Origin: Pseudolabrys sp.
Lineage (GTDB): Bacteria; Pseudomonadota; Alphaproteobacteria; Rhizobiales; Xanthobacteraceae
DNA: 64,000 nucleotides
NCBI GenBank assembly: GCA_030684935.1
Contig: JAUXXH010000023.1
Coordinates: 1 to 64,000 of the forward strand
Direction: 5' to 3'
Of this stretch, positions 26,133 to 33,970 are shown in pieces. The notes below the pieces were generated by a model. That model did not search any database. It saw only the letters and a program-made list of their open reading frames with translations, and was not told the DNA's origin. How positions within the stretch are numbered: the stretch's first letter is position 1; each line of letters opens with the position of its first letter. The position numbers and the translations under genes were made by a program.

Positions 26133-27488
26133 ATGACCGCCGCCCCCGATACACCCGCCCGCCCCTCCTTCAGCGACGCGCTGACCGTTTACCTGCAGCC
26201 GCGGGTGCTGATCGTCCTGTTCCTCGGCTTTTCGTCCGGGCTGCCGCTGGCGCTGTCCGGCTCGACGCTGCTGATCTGGATGCGCGAGTCCGGCGTCGAT
26301 CTCGGCACCATCGGCCTGTTCGCGCTGGTCGGCACGCCCTACACCATCAAGTTCCTGTGGGCGCCGGTGGTCGACGCGCTCGAAGTGCCGTTTCTGTCGC
26401 GCTGGCTCGGCCGGCGGCGCGGCTGGCTGGTGCTGTCGCAACTGCTGCTGATGGCGGCAACGCTGTTCCTGGCGGCCTGCGATCCGGTCAACGCGCCGGC
26501 TTTGGTGGCGCTGGGCGCGCTGCTGGTCGCGACCGCCTCGGCGACCCAGGACATCGTCATCGATGCCTTCCGCGTCGAGAGCCTGCCGGAGAGCGAACAG
26601 GCCGCCGGCATGGCGTCCTACGTCGCCGCCTACCGCGTCGGCATGCTGGTCTCGACCGTCGGCGCGCTGTATTTCGTCACCGGCTTCGAGACGCTGGGCT
26701 ATGACCGCGCCTCCGCCTGGGCGGCCGGCTATGTCGTCATGGCGGCGCTGGTCGGCATCGGCATCGTCACCACGCTGGTGGCGACCGAACCGGAGGAGTC
26801 GCTGGCGGTGCAGGCCGACCACGCCGCGCACACCAAGGACAATCCGCTCAAGCGCGTGACCCAGGCCGCGATCAGCGCCTTCACCGACTTCCTGACCCGC
26901 GACGCCGCCGTCGTCGTGCTGGTATTCGTGGTGTTCTACAAATTCTGCGACGCCTTTGCCGGCATCATGACGGCGCCGTTCGTCATCGACATCGGCTTCA
27001 CCCGCACCGACTACGCCAACATCGTCAAGGGCGCCGGGCTCGCCGCGCTGCTGGTCGGCGGCTTTGCCGGCGGCGCGCTGGCGCGGGCCTATCCGCTTGC
27101 CACCGTGCTGTGGATCGGCGCGTTCCTGCAGATGGCGTCGAACCTGATGTTCTCGTGGCAGGCCTGGATCGGCGTCAACCGCTGGGCGCTGACTTTCACC
27201 ATCGTCGTGGAAAACTTCACCGGCGCCATCGGCACCGTGGTGTTCGTCGCTTATCTGTCGGCGCTGTGCAAGAATCCGCTGCACACGGCGACGCAGTTCG
27301 CGCTGCTGACGGCGCTTGCCGCCGTCGGCCGCACCTACCTGTCAGCGGGCGCCGGCTATGTCGCGGCGGCCACCGGCTGGCCGGTGTTCTTTGCGCTCAG
27401 CGCCCTGACCGCCATTCCGGGGCTCATCCTGCTGTGGTGGCTGCAGCGGCGCGGCCATTTCGACAGCCTGGTGACGAAGAAGGCGTGA
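26133..27488 (+). CDS. MFS transporter, AmpG-like muropeptide permease
   Basis: The 451-aa protein has 12 predicted helices and the AmpG opening: VLIVLFLGFSSGLPLALSGS (about 23-42) followed by LLIWMRESGVDLGTIGLFAL, and the signature ATQDIVIDAFRVE (about 139-151). AmpG imports anhydromuropeptides for cell-wall recycling and for beta-lactamase control. No ampC/ampR is close, so the substrate is inferred from family. It follows a palindromic repeat and is convergent with the next gene. Confidence 0.85.
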   Translation: MTAAPDTPARPSFSDALTVYLQPRVLIVLFLGFSSGLPLALSGSTLLIWMRESGVDLGTIGLFALVGTPYTIKFLWAPVVDALEVPFLSRWLGRRRGWLVLSQLLLMAATLFLAACDPVNAPALVALGALLVATASATQDIVIDAFRVESLPESEQAAGMASYVAAYRVGMLVSTVGALYFVTGFETLGYDRASAWAAGYVVMAALVGIGIVTTLVATEPEESLAVQADHAAHTKDNPLKRVTQAAISAFTDFLTRDAAVVVLVFVVFYKFCDAFAGIMTAPFVIDIGFTRTDYANIVKGAGLAALLVGGFAGGALARAYPLATVLWIGAFLQMASNLMFSWQAWIGVNRWALTFTIVVENFTGAIGTVVFVAYLSALCKNPLHTATQFALLTALAAVGRTYLSAGAGYVAAATGWPVFFALSALTAIPGLILLWWLQRRGHFDSLVTKKA

Positions 27489-27503
27489 GCCGCAGCACGG
27501 GCG

Positions 27504-27935
27504 TCAGGGCGACCGCGTCAGCCGGAGGCAGGCGACCAGCTTGTTCGCCGTCGCATGATGGCTGTAACAGACATCCATTGTGTTCGGATCGACCATCACG
27601 AAGGCGTACTGGCCGTCATCGTCCAGCATGATGCCGCCGCGATTGTCCATCTGCACGGCGCCGATGATGGTTTCCTTGACCGTGCCGGCCGTGGATTCAC
27701 CGGCGAACCGGTTACCCTTCTGTTCCTTGATGACGTAGGTGAATTCGAGGCCGTTGTCGGGAAGCTTCGCACCGGCACCGTCGGCCGGACGATAAGGGCT
27801 GGGCCCGATGTGCGCCGCGTAGCCCGTACCCTTCCACGTGCCGACCATATTGGCCGGCTGTTGCGCAAACGCAGGCAAGGCCGTCGCGGTGATGAGGGCT
27901 GCGGCTAAAACGAACACGCGCGTCGAGTGAGACAT
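27504..27935 (-). CDS. Small exported protein, function unknown
   Basis: The 143-aa product has a signal peptide (VFVLAAALITATALPAFAQQ) and a beta-rich mature region with a lipocalin-like beginning, NMVGTWKGTGYAAHIG, and two Cys near the C-terminus (DVCYSHHA and LVACLRL). I do not recognise the family. The ATG at 27935 is preferred over an upstream in-frame start at 27977 because the signal peptide starts there. Confidence 0.65.
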   Translation of the reverse strand: MSHSTRVFVLAAALITATALPAFAQQPANMVGTWKGTGYAAHIGPSPYRPADGAGAKLPDNGLEFTYVIKEQKGNRFAGESTAGTVKETIIGAVQMDNRGGIMLDDDGQYAFVMVDPNTMDVCYSHHATANKLVACLRLTRSP

Positions 27936-28080
27936 TGGTGGCTCCGGTCTGGCCCGGGCGTCGTCGCTGCCAGGCAAGCGCGCACCGTAGGCCTGAAGCC
28001 ACCGCCGCCGGAGATTAGCGATCTGCGTGGTTTAGATTCGGTTGTCGCGGCGCGATTGCCCTACCGGGGCACCGACAATG

Positions 28081-28599
28081 TCATTTCTTTTTCCGCGGCG
28101 GAAATACGCGCCAGCGTTCCTGGCCCTCGAACAGACGGCCATCGCATTTTTCCTTGTTGAAGAACGTCTTCAGCGTGAAGGCCGTGCCGTTCCAGCGCCA
28201 GGTGCCGAGCGAGCCGCAATCGCCGAGGCCGCGGCCCTTGGCGAACGCGGTCATCTCCTGCGTCACGGGATCGAAGGCGGCTTCGGTGACGAAGGCGGAA
28301 GGGACAAGGCGGCCGCGCTCCCACTCCGGGAAATCCAGCAGGCGCGGCGGCGCGTCGCCGTCGATAGCATAGGCGATGCTGCTGCCCTGGTAAGCGCCTT
28401 GCAGGCACAGCACCAGGACCAGGCGTTTGCCGCCGCCGAGGTCGAAGCGCTGCTGGTTGCGCAAGGCTTCATCGAGGTCGACAAAACAATTGAGCCGGGT
28501 GAAATCGGCTTCAACCGCGGCCCGCGGCAGAGGCACTGGCTGCGCCCCGGCAGCCGCTATCGAGAGACCAAGTACAGCGGCAGCGGCCATCAAGCGCAT
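28081..28599 (-). CDS. Exported DUF1176-like protein
   Basis: The 172-aa product starts with a signal peptide (MRLMAAAAVLGLSIAAAGAQ) and contains the DUF1176 hallmark FAKGRGLGDCGSLGTWRWNG (about 123-142) with ALKTFF-like and CDG segments after. Four Cys are present, probably paired in the periplasm. It is shorter than classical DUF1176 members (about 350 residues) and corresponds to their C-terminal half. It lies 11 nt downstream of recR on the same strand. Confidence 0.72.
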   Translation of the reverse strand: MRLMAAAAVLGLSIAAAGAQPVPLPRAAVEADFTRLNCFVDLDEALRNQQRFDLGGGKRLVLVLCLQGAYQGSSIAYAIDGDAPPRLLDFPEWERGRLVPSAFVTEAAFDPVTQEMTAFAKGRGLGDCGSLGTWRWNGTAFTLKTFFNKEKCDGRLFEGQERWRVFPPRKKK

Positions 28600-28610
28600 G
28601 GGATGTTCTT

Positions 28611-29216
28611 TCAGAACAGAGTCCGCTGTTTCATCGCCGCCGACAGCGTGCCCTCGTCGAGATAATCGAGTTCGCCGCCGACCGGCACGCCATGCGCCAG
28701 CCGCGTCAGCTTGACGTTGGCGTCCTGCAACAGCTCAGTGATGTAATGCGCCGTGGTCTGGCCGTCGACCGTGGCGTTCAGCGCCAGGATGACTTCCGTG
28801 ATCGGCTCGGCATGCACGCGCGAGATCAGCGCGTCAATGGTCAGGTCCTGCGGGCCGACGCCGTCGAGCGGCGACAGCGTGCCGCCGAGAACATGGTAGC
28901 GGCTGTTGATGGCATGCGCCCGCTCCAGCGCCCACAGATCGGCGACATCGGCGACGACGACGATGATCGACGGATCGCGGCGCGGATCGGTGCAGACCGT
29001 GCACGGGTTCTGCGTGTCGATGTTGCCGCAGGCCTTGCAGATCACGATCTTGTCCATCGCCGTCTGCAACGCGCCGGTCAGCGGCGCCATCAGCAGTTCG
29101 CGCTTCTTGATCAGGTGCAGCGCGGCGCGCCGCGCCGACCGCGGCCCCAGTCCGGGCAGCCGCGCCAGCAACTGGATCAGACGCTCGATTTCGGGTCCGG
29201 CGACGGCGGTGGGCAT
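28611..29216 (-). CDS. recR: Recombination protein RecR
   Basis: The 201-aa protein has a helix-hairpin-helix ([20 protein letters not shown]), a C4 zinc finger ([16 protein letters not shown]) and a Toprim domain ([15 protein letters not shown]). RecR works with RecO and RecF at DNA gaps. The ATG at 29216 gives normal length; an earlier in-frame start at 29345 would read through a repeat. Order dnaX-ybaB-recR is conserved, though a repeat separates ybaB and recR here. Confidence 0.95.
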   Translation of the reverse strand: MPTAVAGPEIERLIQLLARLPGLGPRSARRAALHLIKKRELLMAPLTGALQTAMDKIVICKACGNIDTQNPCTVCTDPRRDPSIIVVVADVADLWALERAHAINSRYHVLGGTLSPLDGVGPQDLTIDALISRVHAEPITEVILALNATVDGQTTAHYITELLQDANVKLTRLAHGVPVGGELDYLDEGTLSAAMKQRTLF

Positions 29217-29257
29217 GTTGCTAGAACGCTCTTCCCTCGCCGCTTGTCGCAGCGAAC

Positions 29258-29355
29258 TCCCTCCCCCCTTGTGGGGGAGGGTTGGGGTGGGGGGTGTTTG
29301 GCAAGCATCGTCGTGACCACCCCCCTCCCTGTCCCTCCCCCACAAGGGGGGAGGG
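29258..29355. repeat. Pyrimidine/purine-rich palindrome (family D), copy 2
   Basis: CTCCCTCCCCCCTTGTGGGG at the left end has its reverse complement, CCCCACAAGGGGGGAGGGA, at the right end, giving a long inverted repeat between recR and ybaB. Related to 25988-26102. Confidence 0.75.
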
Positions 29356-29399
29356 AACGATGGAGGCGCGGCCTTCGTAAAAAACGTCCACTAGAAAAC

Positions 29400-29720
29400 T
29401 CACCCCAGCCCCAATCCCGGCGGCAGCGCCATCCCGCCGGTGACGGCTTTCATCTTTTCCTGCATCACCGCCTCGGCCTTGCGCTTGGCGTCGCTATGCG
29501 CAGCCACCAGCAGGTCCTCGACGATATCCTTTTCCGACGGCTTGTAGAGCGACTCGTCGATCTTCACGCCCTTGAGATCGCCCTTGGCGGTCAGCCGCAC
29601 GCTGACCATGCCGCCGCCGGCGCTGCCTTCGACCTCGATGGTGTCGAGCTCGGCCTGCATCGCCTGCATCTTCGACTGCAACTGCGCGGCCTGCTTCATC
29701 AGGCCTAGAAAATCCGCCAT
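29400..29720 (-). CDS. YbaB/EbfC nucleoid-associated protein
   Basis: The 106-aa protein has the family core MADFLGLMKQAAQLQSKMQA, then a central VEGSAGGGMVSVRLTAKG and LVAAHSDAKRKAE. EbfC/YbaB binds DNA and shapes the nucleoid. It is between dnaX and recR on the same strand, the standard arrangement. Confidence 0.95.
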   Translation of the reverse strand: MADFLGLMKQAAQLQSKMQAMQAELDTIEVEGSAGGGMVSVRLTAKGDLKGVKIDESLYKPSEKDIVEDLLVAAHSDAKRKAEAVMQEKMKAVTGGMALPPGLGLG

Positions 29721-29734
29721 ACTTATCTCCTTTC

Positions 29735-29783
29735 GCGCGTGATCTTTTCCGAAAACCGGTTCCCACTTTTCGGGATCACGCGC
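29735..29783. repeat. Dispersed palindrome (family A), copy 2
   Basis: GCGCGTGATC (29735-29744) pairs with GATCACGCGC (29774-29783); the inner part TTTTCCGAAAACCGGT and CCCACTTTTCGGG resembles the copy at 10613-10661. It abuts the dnaX stop codon, between dnaX and ybaB. Confidence 0.8.
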
Positions 29784-31595
29784 CTAATCCTCTTCTTCTT
29801 CGGGTCCGGCATCAGCAGGCGCGTCGCCGCCGTCCGGCGCATTCTGGGTGACGCCGACGATCCTGGCGCCGGGGAAACGGTTGAGCACGGCCTGCACCAG
29901 CGGATCGCTCTGCACGCCCAGTTCGAGATCGGCCTGCCGCGCCTCGCTCTGCGCCCGCATGGTCGGCGCGCCCTGCTCCTTCGACACGACCACCATCCAG
30001 CGCTTGCCAGTCCAGGCCTGCAATTTGCGCGTCAGATCGTGCGCCAGCGCGCGCGGCGCGTTTTCTTCAAGACCGATTTCGAGGTGGCCGTCCTCGCAGC
30101 GCACCAGCCGCACGTCGCGCTCCAGCGCCATCTTCATGGCGATGTCGCGCTTGTCCGCGACCAGCGCAATCAGCGCCTCGAACGAACCGATGGTCATGGT
30201 TGGCGCGGCTTCGGGCTCGTTGAGTTGCGCGACCGGCTCATCGGACGGACGCGGCGACGCCATCGCCGAAGACCGCGGCACGCTGCGCGGCGCGTCATAT
30301 CGAGGCGCGCTTTGCGATGCGCTCGAAGCCGACGACGCCGAACTCGACGCCCCGCCGCCATTGCTCGCGGCCCGCGCGCTCGACGACGAACCGCCGCCCT
30401 CGCCCAGTGCCTTGACCACCTCGTCCGGCGTCGGCAGGTCGGCGGCGTAGGCAATCCGCACCAGCACCATTTCCGCGGCGGCGACCGGGCGGCCCGACGC
30501 CTGCACTTCGCTGAAGCCCTTGAGCAGCATCTGCCAGGTGCGCGACAGCACCCGCATCGACAGCTTCTCGGCAAAACCGCGACCGCGCACGCGCTCGGCT
30601 TCCGACAGCGATACGTCGTCGGCCACCGTCGGCACCACCTTCACGCGGGTGACGAAGTGGGTGAATTCGGCGAGATCGCTCAGCACCACCGCCGGATCGG
30701 CGCCGATGTCGTATTGCGCCCGCAATTCGGTCAGCGCGCCGGCGATGTCGCCCTTCATCAGCGCCTCGAACAGATCGACGACGCGAACGCGGTCGGCCAG
30801 CCCGAGCATCTGCCGCACGTCTTCGGCACGCACCGGGCCGGCCGCATGCGCGATCGCCTGGTCGAACAGCGACAGACTATCGCGCACCGAGCCTTCGGCG
30901 GCGCGCGCGATCAGCGCCAGCGCCGCCGGCTCCGTTTCGATGTTTTCCCTGGCGGCGATGCCTTCGAGATGCTTGACCAGCAGCGCGGCGTCGACACGGC
31001 GCAGATCGAAGCGCTGGCAGCGCGACAGCACCGTCACCGGCACCTTGCGGATTTCCGTGGTGGCGAAAATGAACTTGGCGTGCGGCGGCGGCTCTTCCAG
31101 CGTCTTCAGCAGCGCATTGAACGCCGCGCCGGACAGCATGTGCACTTCGTCGAGGATGTAGACTTTGTAACGCGCCGACACCGGCGCGTAACGGATGGCG
31201 TCGTTGATCTGACGCACATCGTCGACGCCGTTGTGCGAGGCAGCGTCCATTTCCAGGACGTCTATGTGGCGGCTGTCGATGATGGCCTGGCAGTTCACGC
31301 CGAGCGTCGGCATGTCGATGGTCGGCCCTTTGACGGAGCCGTCCGGCAACTCGTAATTGAGAGCGCGGGCAATGATGCGCGCGGTCGTGGTCTTGCCGAC
31401 GCCGCGCACGCCGGTGAGAATCCAGGCCTGCGGAATGCGGCCGCTCTCGAAGCCGTTCGAGATGGTGCGCACCATGGCGTCCTGGCCGATCAGATCGGCG
31501 AAGCTGGCCGGGCGGTATTTGCGCGCCAGCACGCGATAGCCGGTGGCGTCGGCACCGGGGTCGCTGGCCTGACCGGCTTTTGCAGTGTCGCTCAT
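29784..31595 (-). CDS. dnaX: DNA polymerase III subunits gamma/tau
   Basis: The roughly 603-aa clamp-loader ATPase has Walker A GVRGVGKTTTAR (about 44-55), Walker B/DEVH-type YILDEVHMLS (about 124-133) and the SRC arginine finger LSRCQRF. Domain III is followed by a Ser/Gly/Ala-rich linker (about 405-455) and a tau C-terminal domain. The clamp-loader zinc module normally has four Cys before the DVLEMDAAS segment; here only one Cys (in GVNCQ) remains, so zinc binding is probably lost. Either ATG 31595 or 31610 may be the start; the former is used because a weak GGATGG precedes it. SRP RNA lies just upstream. Confidence 0.94.
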   Translation of the reverse strand: MSDTAKAGQASDPGADATGYRVLARKYRPASFADLIGQDAMVRTISNGFESGRIPQAWILTGVRGVGKTTTARIIARALNYELPDGSVKGPTIDMPTLGVNCQAIIDSRHIDVLEMDAASHNGVDDVRQINDAIRYAPVSARYKVYILDEVHMLSGAAFNALLKTLEEPPPHAKFIFATTEIRKVPVTVLSRCQRFDLRRVDAALLVKHLEGIAARENIETEPAALALIARAAEGSVRDSLSLFDQAIAHAAGPVRAEDVRQMLGLADRVRVVDLFEALMKGDIAGALTELRAQYDIGADPAVVLSDLAEFTHFVTRVKVVPTVADDVSLSEAERVRGRGFAEKLSMRVLSRTWQMLLKGFSEVQASGRPVAAAEMVLVRIAYAADLPTPDEVVKALGEGGGSSSSARAASNGGGASSSASSASSASQSAPRYDAPRSVPRSSAMASPRPSDEPVAQLNEPEAAPTMTIGSFEALIALVADKRDIAMKMALERDVRLVRCEDGHLEIGLEENAPRALAHDLTRKLQAWTGKRWMVVVSKEQGAPTMRAQSEARQADLELGVQSDPLVQAVLNRFPGARIVGVTQNAPDGGDAPADAGPEEEED

Positions 31596-31691
31596 CGTGC
31601 CATCCGCCATAGCGCGCCGCGAAGACGCGCGTAAACGCGCTTTTGTCCGCGCCCGGCGCCGAGCTTTTCGCTTCGCTCGCGGAAATCAGGT

Positions 31692-31786
31692 GGGAGGCTG
31701 ACGAGCGACCCGATCCGTGCTCGTTAGGGCTGCTTCCTTCCGGATCTGACCCGGTTGGCGAGTGGTTCGTCCACCGCCAACCTCCC
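31692..31786 (-). ncRNA. ffs: Signal recognition particle RNA (4.5S, small bacterial type)
   Basis: On the minus strand the conserved SRP core is present: GGTCAGATCCGGAAGGAAGC followed by AGCC, the tetraloop and internal loop that bind Ffh. The ends GGGAGG (at 31786) and CCTCCC (at 31692) pair, closing a roughly 95-nt hairpin with TTGGCGGTGG and CCACTCGCCAA inside. It is upstream of dnaX, the common alphaproteobacterial position. Confidence 0.95.
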
Positions 31787-31792
31787 GCGCCC

Positions 31793-31821
31793 TATATCGG
31801 GCGAACGGGCGCGGAAAGCAA
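31793..31821 (-). promoter_or_regulatory. Promoter of the SRP RNA gene
   Basis: On the minus strand TTGCTT (31821-31816) and GATATA (31798-31793) are 17 bp apart, and the first base of the SRP RNA (31786) is 7 bp past the -10 box. Confidence 0.75.
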
Positions 31822-31920
31822 GCGCGCGTGGGCGCCTGCAAAATGGCGGGGAAAGCTCCACCAAACGGGGCGTTTTTGGTGGAAGAATCGCTCGCCGGAC
31901 CGCCACCGCCGGTTCCGCGG

Positions 31921-32322
31921 TCAGCCCGGGGCGGCGTAGGACGTGTACTGCTTTTCCTCGACGAAATCCGACTTCAGCAGCGCGTTGATCTCGCGCTTGA
32001 GCTCGGCGCGGGTGTCGTTGTTGATGTAGACCGCGCGCGCCAGCGCGATGAACTGCGCGTCAAACGTGCCCGCCGCCTCCTTGGCGCGAATATCGTCCTC
32101 GATGGTCCAGAGCGTCTCGTTGATCGCCGTCAGCTTCTTCTTGAGCGCCGCGAGTTCATCCGAGGGCCGCGACGCCTGCAGCACCTTGTCTAGGGCCGCG
32201 CGCTCACGCCGCACGTTGGCGACCGCAGCCGGCGAACTCAGCCGCCGCTCCTTGATTTCGAGAATCGTCAATTTGTCGACGAGTTCGCCCCACGACACTT
32301 CGACGGTTGGTGCTCCGGCCAT
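31921..32322 (-). CDS. DUF6165-family protein
   Basis: The 133-aa protein opens with VEVSWGELVDKLTILEIKER and continues with a helical, charged body (heptad-like LAALKKKLTAINETLWTIED), ending in the KQYTSY segment. The opening VSWGELxDKxTILEIK matches the DUF6165 family as I recall it; members often sit near glycosyltransferases. A GT9 glycosyltransferase gene starts 125 bp away on the opposite strand. Function unknown. Confidence 0.78.
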   Translation of the reverse strand: MAGAPTVEVSWGELVDKLTILEIKERRLSSPAAVANVRRERAALDKVLQASRPSDELAALKKKLTAINETLWTIEDDIRAKEAAGTFDAQFIALARAVYINNDTRAELKREINALLKSDFVEEKQYTSYAAPG

Positions 32323-32446
32323 AGCGCTCGTTCCCGCTGCAAAAGTGGCGCCTGTTTAGTCGCTGCGGCCCCTTGGGACAAGGACCCGGCCGGTTTGCGC
32401 CGAAGCCTGTTCTGGCGCAGAAAGGCGCGCTTTCCGGAGCCCCGAT

Positions 32447-33505
32447 GTGACCGCCCCGCTCTCACTGCCGATACGCCCGCGCATTCTGGTGGTCAGCCTG
32501 CGTCGCATCGGCGACGTGCTGTTGACCACGCCGCTGATCCGCAGCCTGCGCCGCGCCTGGCCCGACGCGACAATCGACGTGCTGGTGTTCAGCGGCACCC
32601 ACGGCATCCTCGCCGGCAATCCCGATATCAATGAGGTCATCGCCATCCCCGAACGGCCGGGCGCCATGGCGTCGCTGCGGCTGACGGCGCGGCTGTTCAG
32701 GCGCTACCACCTTTCGATCACAACGCAGACGGGCGACCGGCCGACATTTTATGCTGCGATCGCCGGACGCAAGACGGCAGGACTCGCCCCCGATACTTCC
32801 CGCCTCGGCAGCGCCTGGAAGCGCTGGCTGCTGGGCCGGAGTACGCCTGCCGACAGCGCCATGCACCGCGTCGAGCAGATGCTGGTGCTGGCACGGGCGC
32901 TCGGCATCGAAGCGGTGCCGCAGGTGGTGTGCCCGGCGGGCGCCGCACCAGCCGGCATCGACACCGGTGCGAACTATGCCGTCATCCATGCCGCGCCGAT
33001 GTTTGCCTACAAGGAATGGAGCCGCGACGGCTGGCGCGCGCTCGCCGCCGGCCTGACGCAGCGCGGCCTGACCATCGTCGCCATCGGCGGCCCCGGCGAG
33101 GCCGAGAAGGCCTATCTCGACGACGTCTGGCAGGGCATTGCCCCGGTGCATCAGGTGCGGTGGCCGCAGACCGTGGCGCTGCTCCAGGGCGCGCGCGTCT
33201 ATATCGGGCCCGATACCTCCGTCACCCATCTGGCGGCGGCAGCGGACTGCCCGACGGTGGCGCTGTTCGGACCGATGGATCCGCGCGTCTGGGGGCCGTG
33301 GCCCGCGGGCGGGCTGGAGACGCCGTGGGAGGCCAGCGGCACCATTCAGCACCGCGGCAATGTCTGGGTCGTGCAGAACCCGCTGCCCTGCCTGCCGTGC
33401 CTGATGGAAGGCTGCGAGCGCCACATCGGCAGCCGCAGCATCTGCCTCGACGAGTTGTTGGCGGAACAGGTCCTGACGGCCGTCGACCGCGCGTTGACGG
33501 CGTGA
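32447..33505 (+). CDS. Glycosyltransferase family 9 (ADP-heptose:LPS heptosyltransferase-like)
   Basis: The 352-aa protein starts with GTG at 32447; an ATG two bases earlier is out of frame. It shows the GT9 pattern: RILVVSLRRIGDVLLTTPLI (about 11-30) with the following Arg-rich helix, a C-terminal nucleotide-sugar region with IGPDTSVTHLAAAADCPTVA (about 245-264) and ALFGPMDPRVWGPW. GT9 members add heptose or related sugars to the LPS core. Its C-terminus has a Cys-rich end (PCLPCLMEGCERH). The stop codon lies in the 8-bp target duplication of the mobile element at 33506. Confidence 0.88.
   Translation: MTAPLSLPIRPRILVVSLRRIGDVLLTTPLIRSLRRAWPDATIDVLVFSGTHGILAGNPDINEVIAIPERPGAMASLRLTARLFRRYHLSITTQTGDRPTFYAAIAGRKTAGLAPDTSRLGSAWKRWLLGRSTPADSAMHRVEQMLVLARALGIEAVPQVVCPAGAAPAGIDTGANYAVIHAAPMFAYKEWSRDGWRALAAGLTQRGLTIVAIGGPGEAEKAYLDDVWQGIAPVHQVRWPQTVALLQGARVYIGPDTSVTHLAAAADCPTVALFGPMDPRVWGPWPAGGLETPWEASGTIQHRGNVWVVQNPLPCLPCLMEGCERHIGSRSICLDELLAEQVLTAVDRALTA
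33498..33505 (+). repeat. Target-site duplication, left copy (CGGCGTGA)
   Basis: CGGCGTGA at 33498-33505 is repeated exactly at 33922-33929, immediately outside the inverted repeats of the element. The GT9 stop TGA is inside it. Confidence 0.85.
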
Positions 33506-33570
33506 GGTAGTGTCTCACCTTGAACTTTAAACACCTAGGCGAATAGCCCGTCAGTCCCCATATTCGGACC

Positions 33571-33786
33571 ATGCCAGAGGTTCAGCTTCAATCCACGATC
33601 ACCTGCCCAAAATGCGGCCATCAGGCGACTGAGGTCATGCCCACGGATGCCTGCCAGTTCTTCTACAACTGTGCAGGGTGCGGCGAGCGACTTAAGCCAC
33701 TGCAAGGGGATTGCTGCGTATTCTGCTCGTACGGTACGGTCCCGTGCCCTCCCATGCAGACGGGCGACGATTGCTGCGCCGGATAG
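33571..33786 (+). CDS. GDCCVxC-type small Cys-rich protein (putative metallochaperone)
   Basis: The 71-aa protein has two CxxC pairs, ITCPKCGHQ (about 10-18) and CAGCGERL (about 34-41), and the motif GDCCVFCSYGTVPCPPMQ (about 46-63), matching the small GDCCVxC domain family that is often noted near mercury or other metal genes. All Cys codons in the motif are TGC, so it is the Cys, not a selenocysteine, form. Metal binding is likely, the metal is unknown. It has no signal peptide, is the only complete gene in the 416-bp element and lies between a GT9 gene and a HIT gene with which it has no obvious link. Confidence 0.82.
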   Translation: MPEVQLQSTITCPKCGHQATEVMPTDACQFFYNCAGCGERLKPLQGDCCVFCSYGTVPCPPMQTGDDCCAG

Positions 33787-33825
33787 GATTTACCGAGGCC
33801 CCGAGGCAGTGACACTCTCTGGTCA

Positions 33826-33912
33826 ATGACCGATCTTGCGGAAATGGTGGACGCGGTAGCCCCGAAGCACGGCAAGCGCGGCCCCTATAAGGTCCGGGAC
33901 AATTCAAACTGA
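33826..33912 (+). pseudogene. 28-codon frame at the right end, possible transposase or passenger remnant
   Basis: The frame MTDLAEMVDAV...GKRGPYKVRD terminates at a TGA inside the right inverted repeat, as transposase genes often do. It is too short for an enzyme. It may be the tail of a lost transposase or a small passenger; undecidable from sequence alone. Confidence 0.4.
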
Positions 33913-33921
33913 GACACCACC

Positions 33922-33929
33922 CGGCGTGA
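33922..33929 (+). repeat. Target-site duplication, right copy (CGGCGTGA)
   Basis: Exact second copy of CGGCGTGA, directly after the right inverted repeat. Confidence 0.85.
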
Positions 33930-33970
33930 CCGCGCCTTGCGCGCCCGCGCAATCCCCGCATCATGCGGCC

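Larger units (their letters stand above)
33506..33921. mobile_element. 416-bp non-autonomous transposable element with GDCCVxC gene
   Basis: The ends are a 19-bp inverted repeat matching at 16 of 19 positions: GGTAGTGTCTCACCTTGAA (33506-33524) and, on the other strand, GGTGGTGTCTCAGTTTGAA (33921-33903). Both are flanked by the exact 8-bp duplication CGGCGTGA. Inside are one 71-codon gene and a 28-codon frame ending in the right repeat; no transposase is present. An 8-bp duplication is known of several families, including IS1595; the family here is not assigned. Confidence 0.85.

Noticed and set aside
29739..31634. A 631-codon plus-strand open frame opposite dnaX
   Set aside because: Antisense artefact of dnaX, with no recognisable domain.
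33506..33570. Promoter for the GDCCVxC gene from the left inverted repeat (TTGAAC at 33520 with AATAGC 17 bp on)
   Set aside because: The -10 match is weak and the ribosome site is poor; not strong enough to list as a feature.
33571..33786. Possible selenoprotein form of the GDCCVxC gene
   Set aside because: All Cys positions in the motif are TGC and there is no in-frame TGA before the TAG stop.
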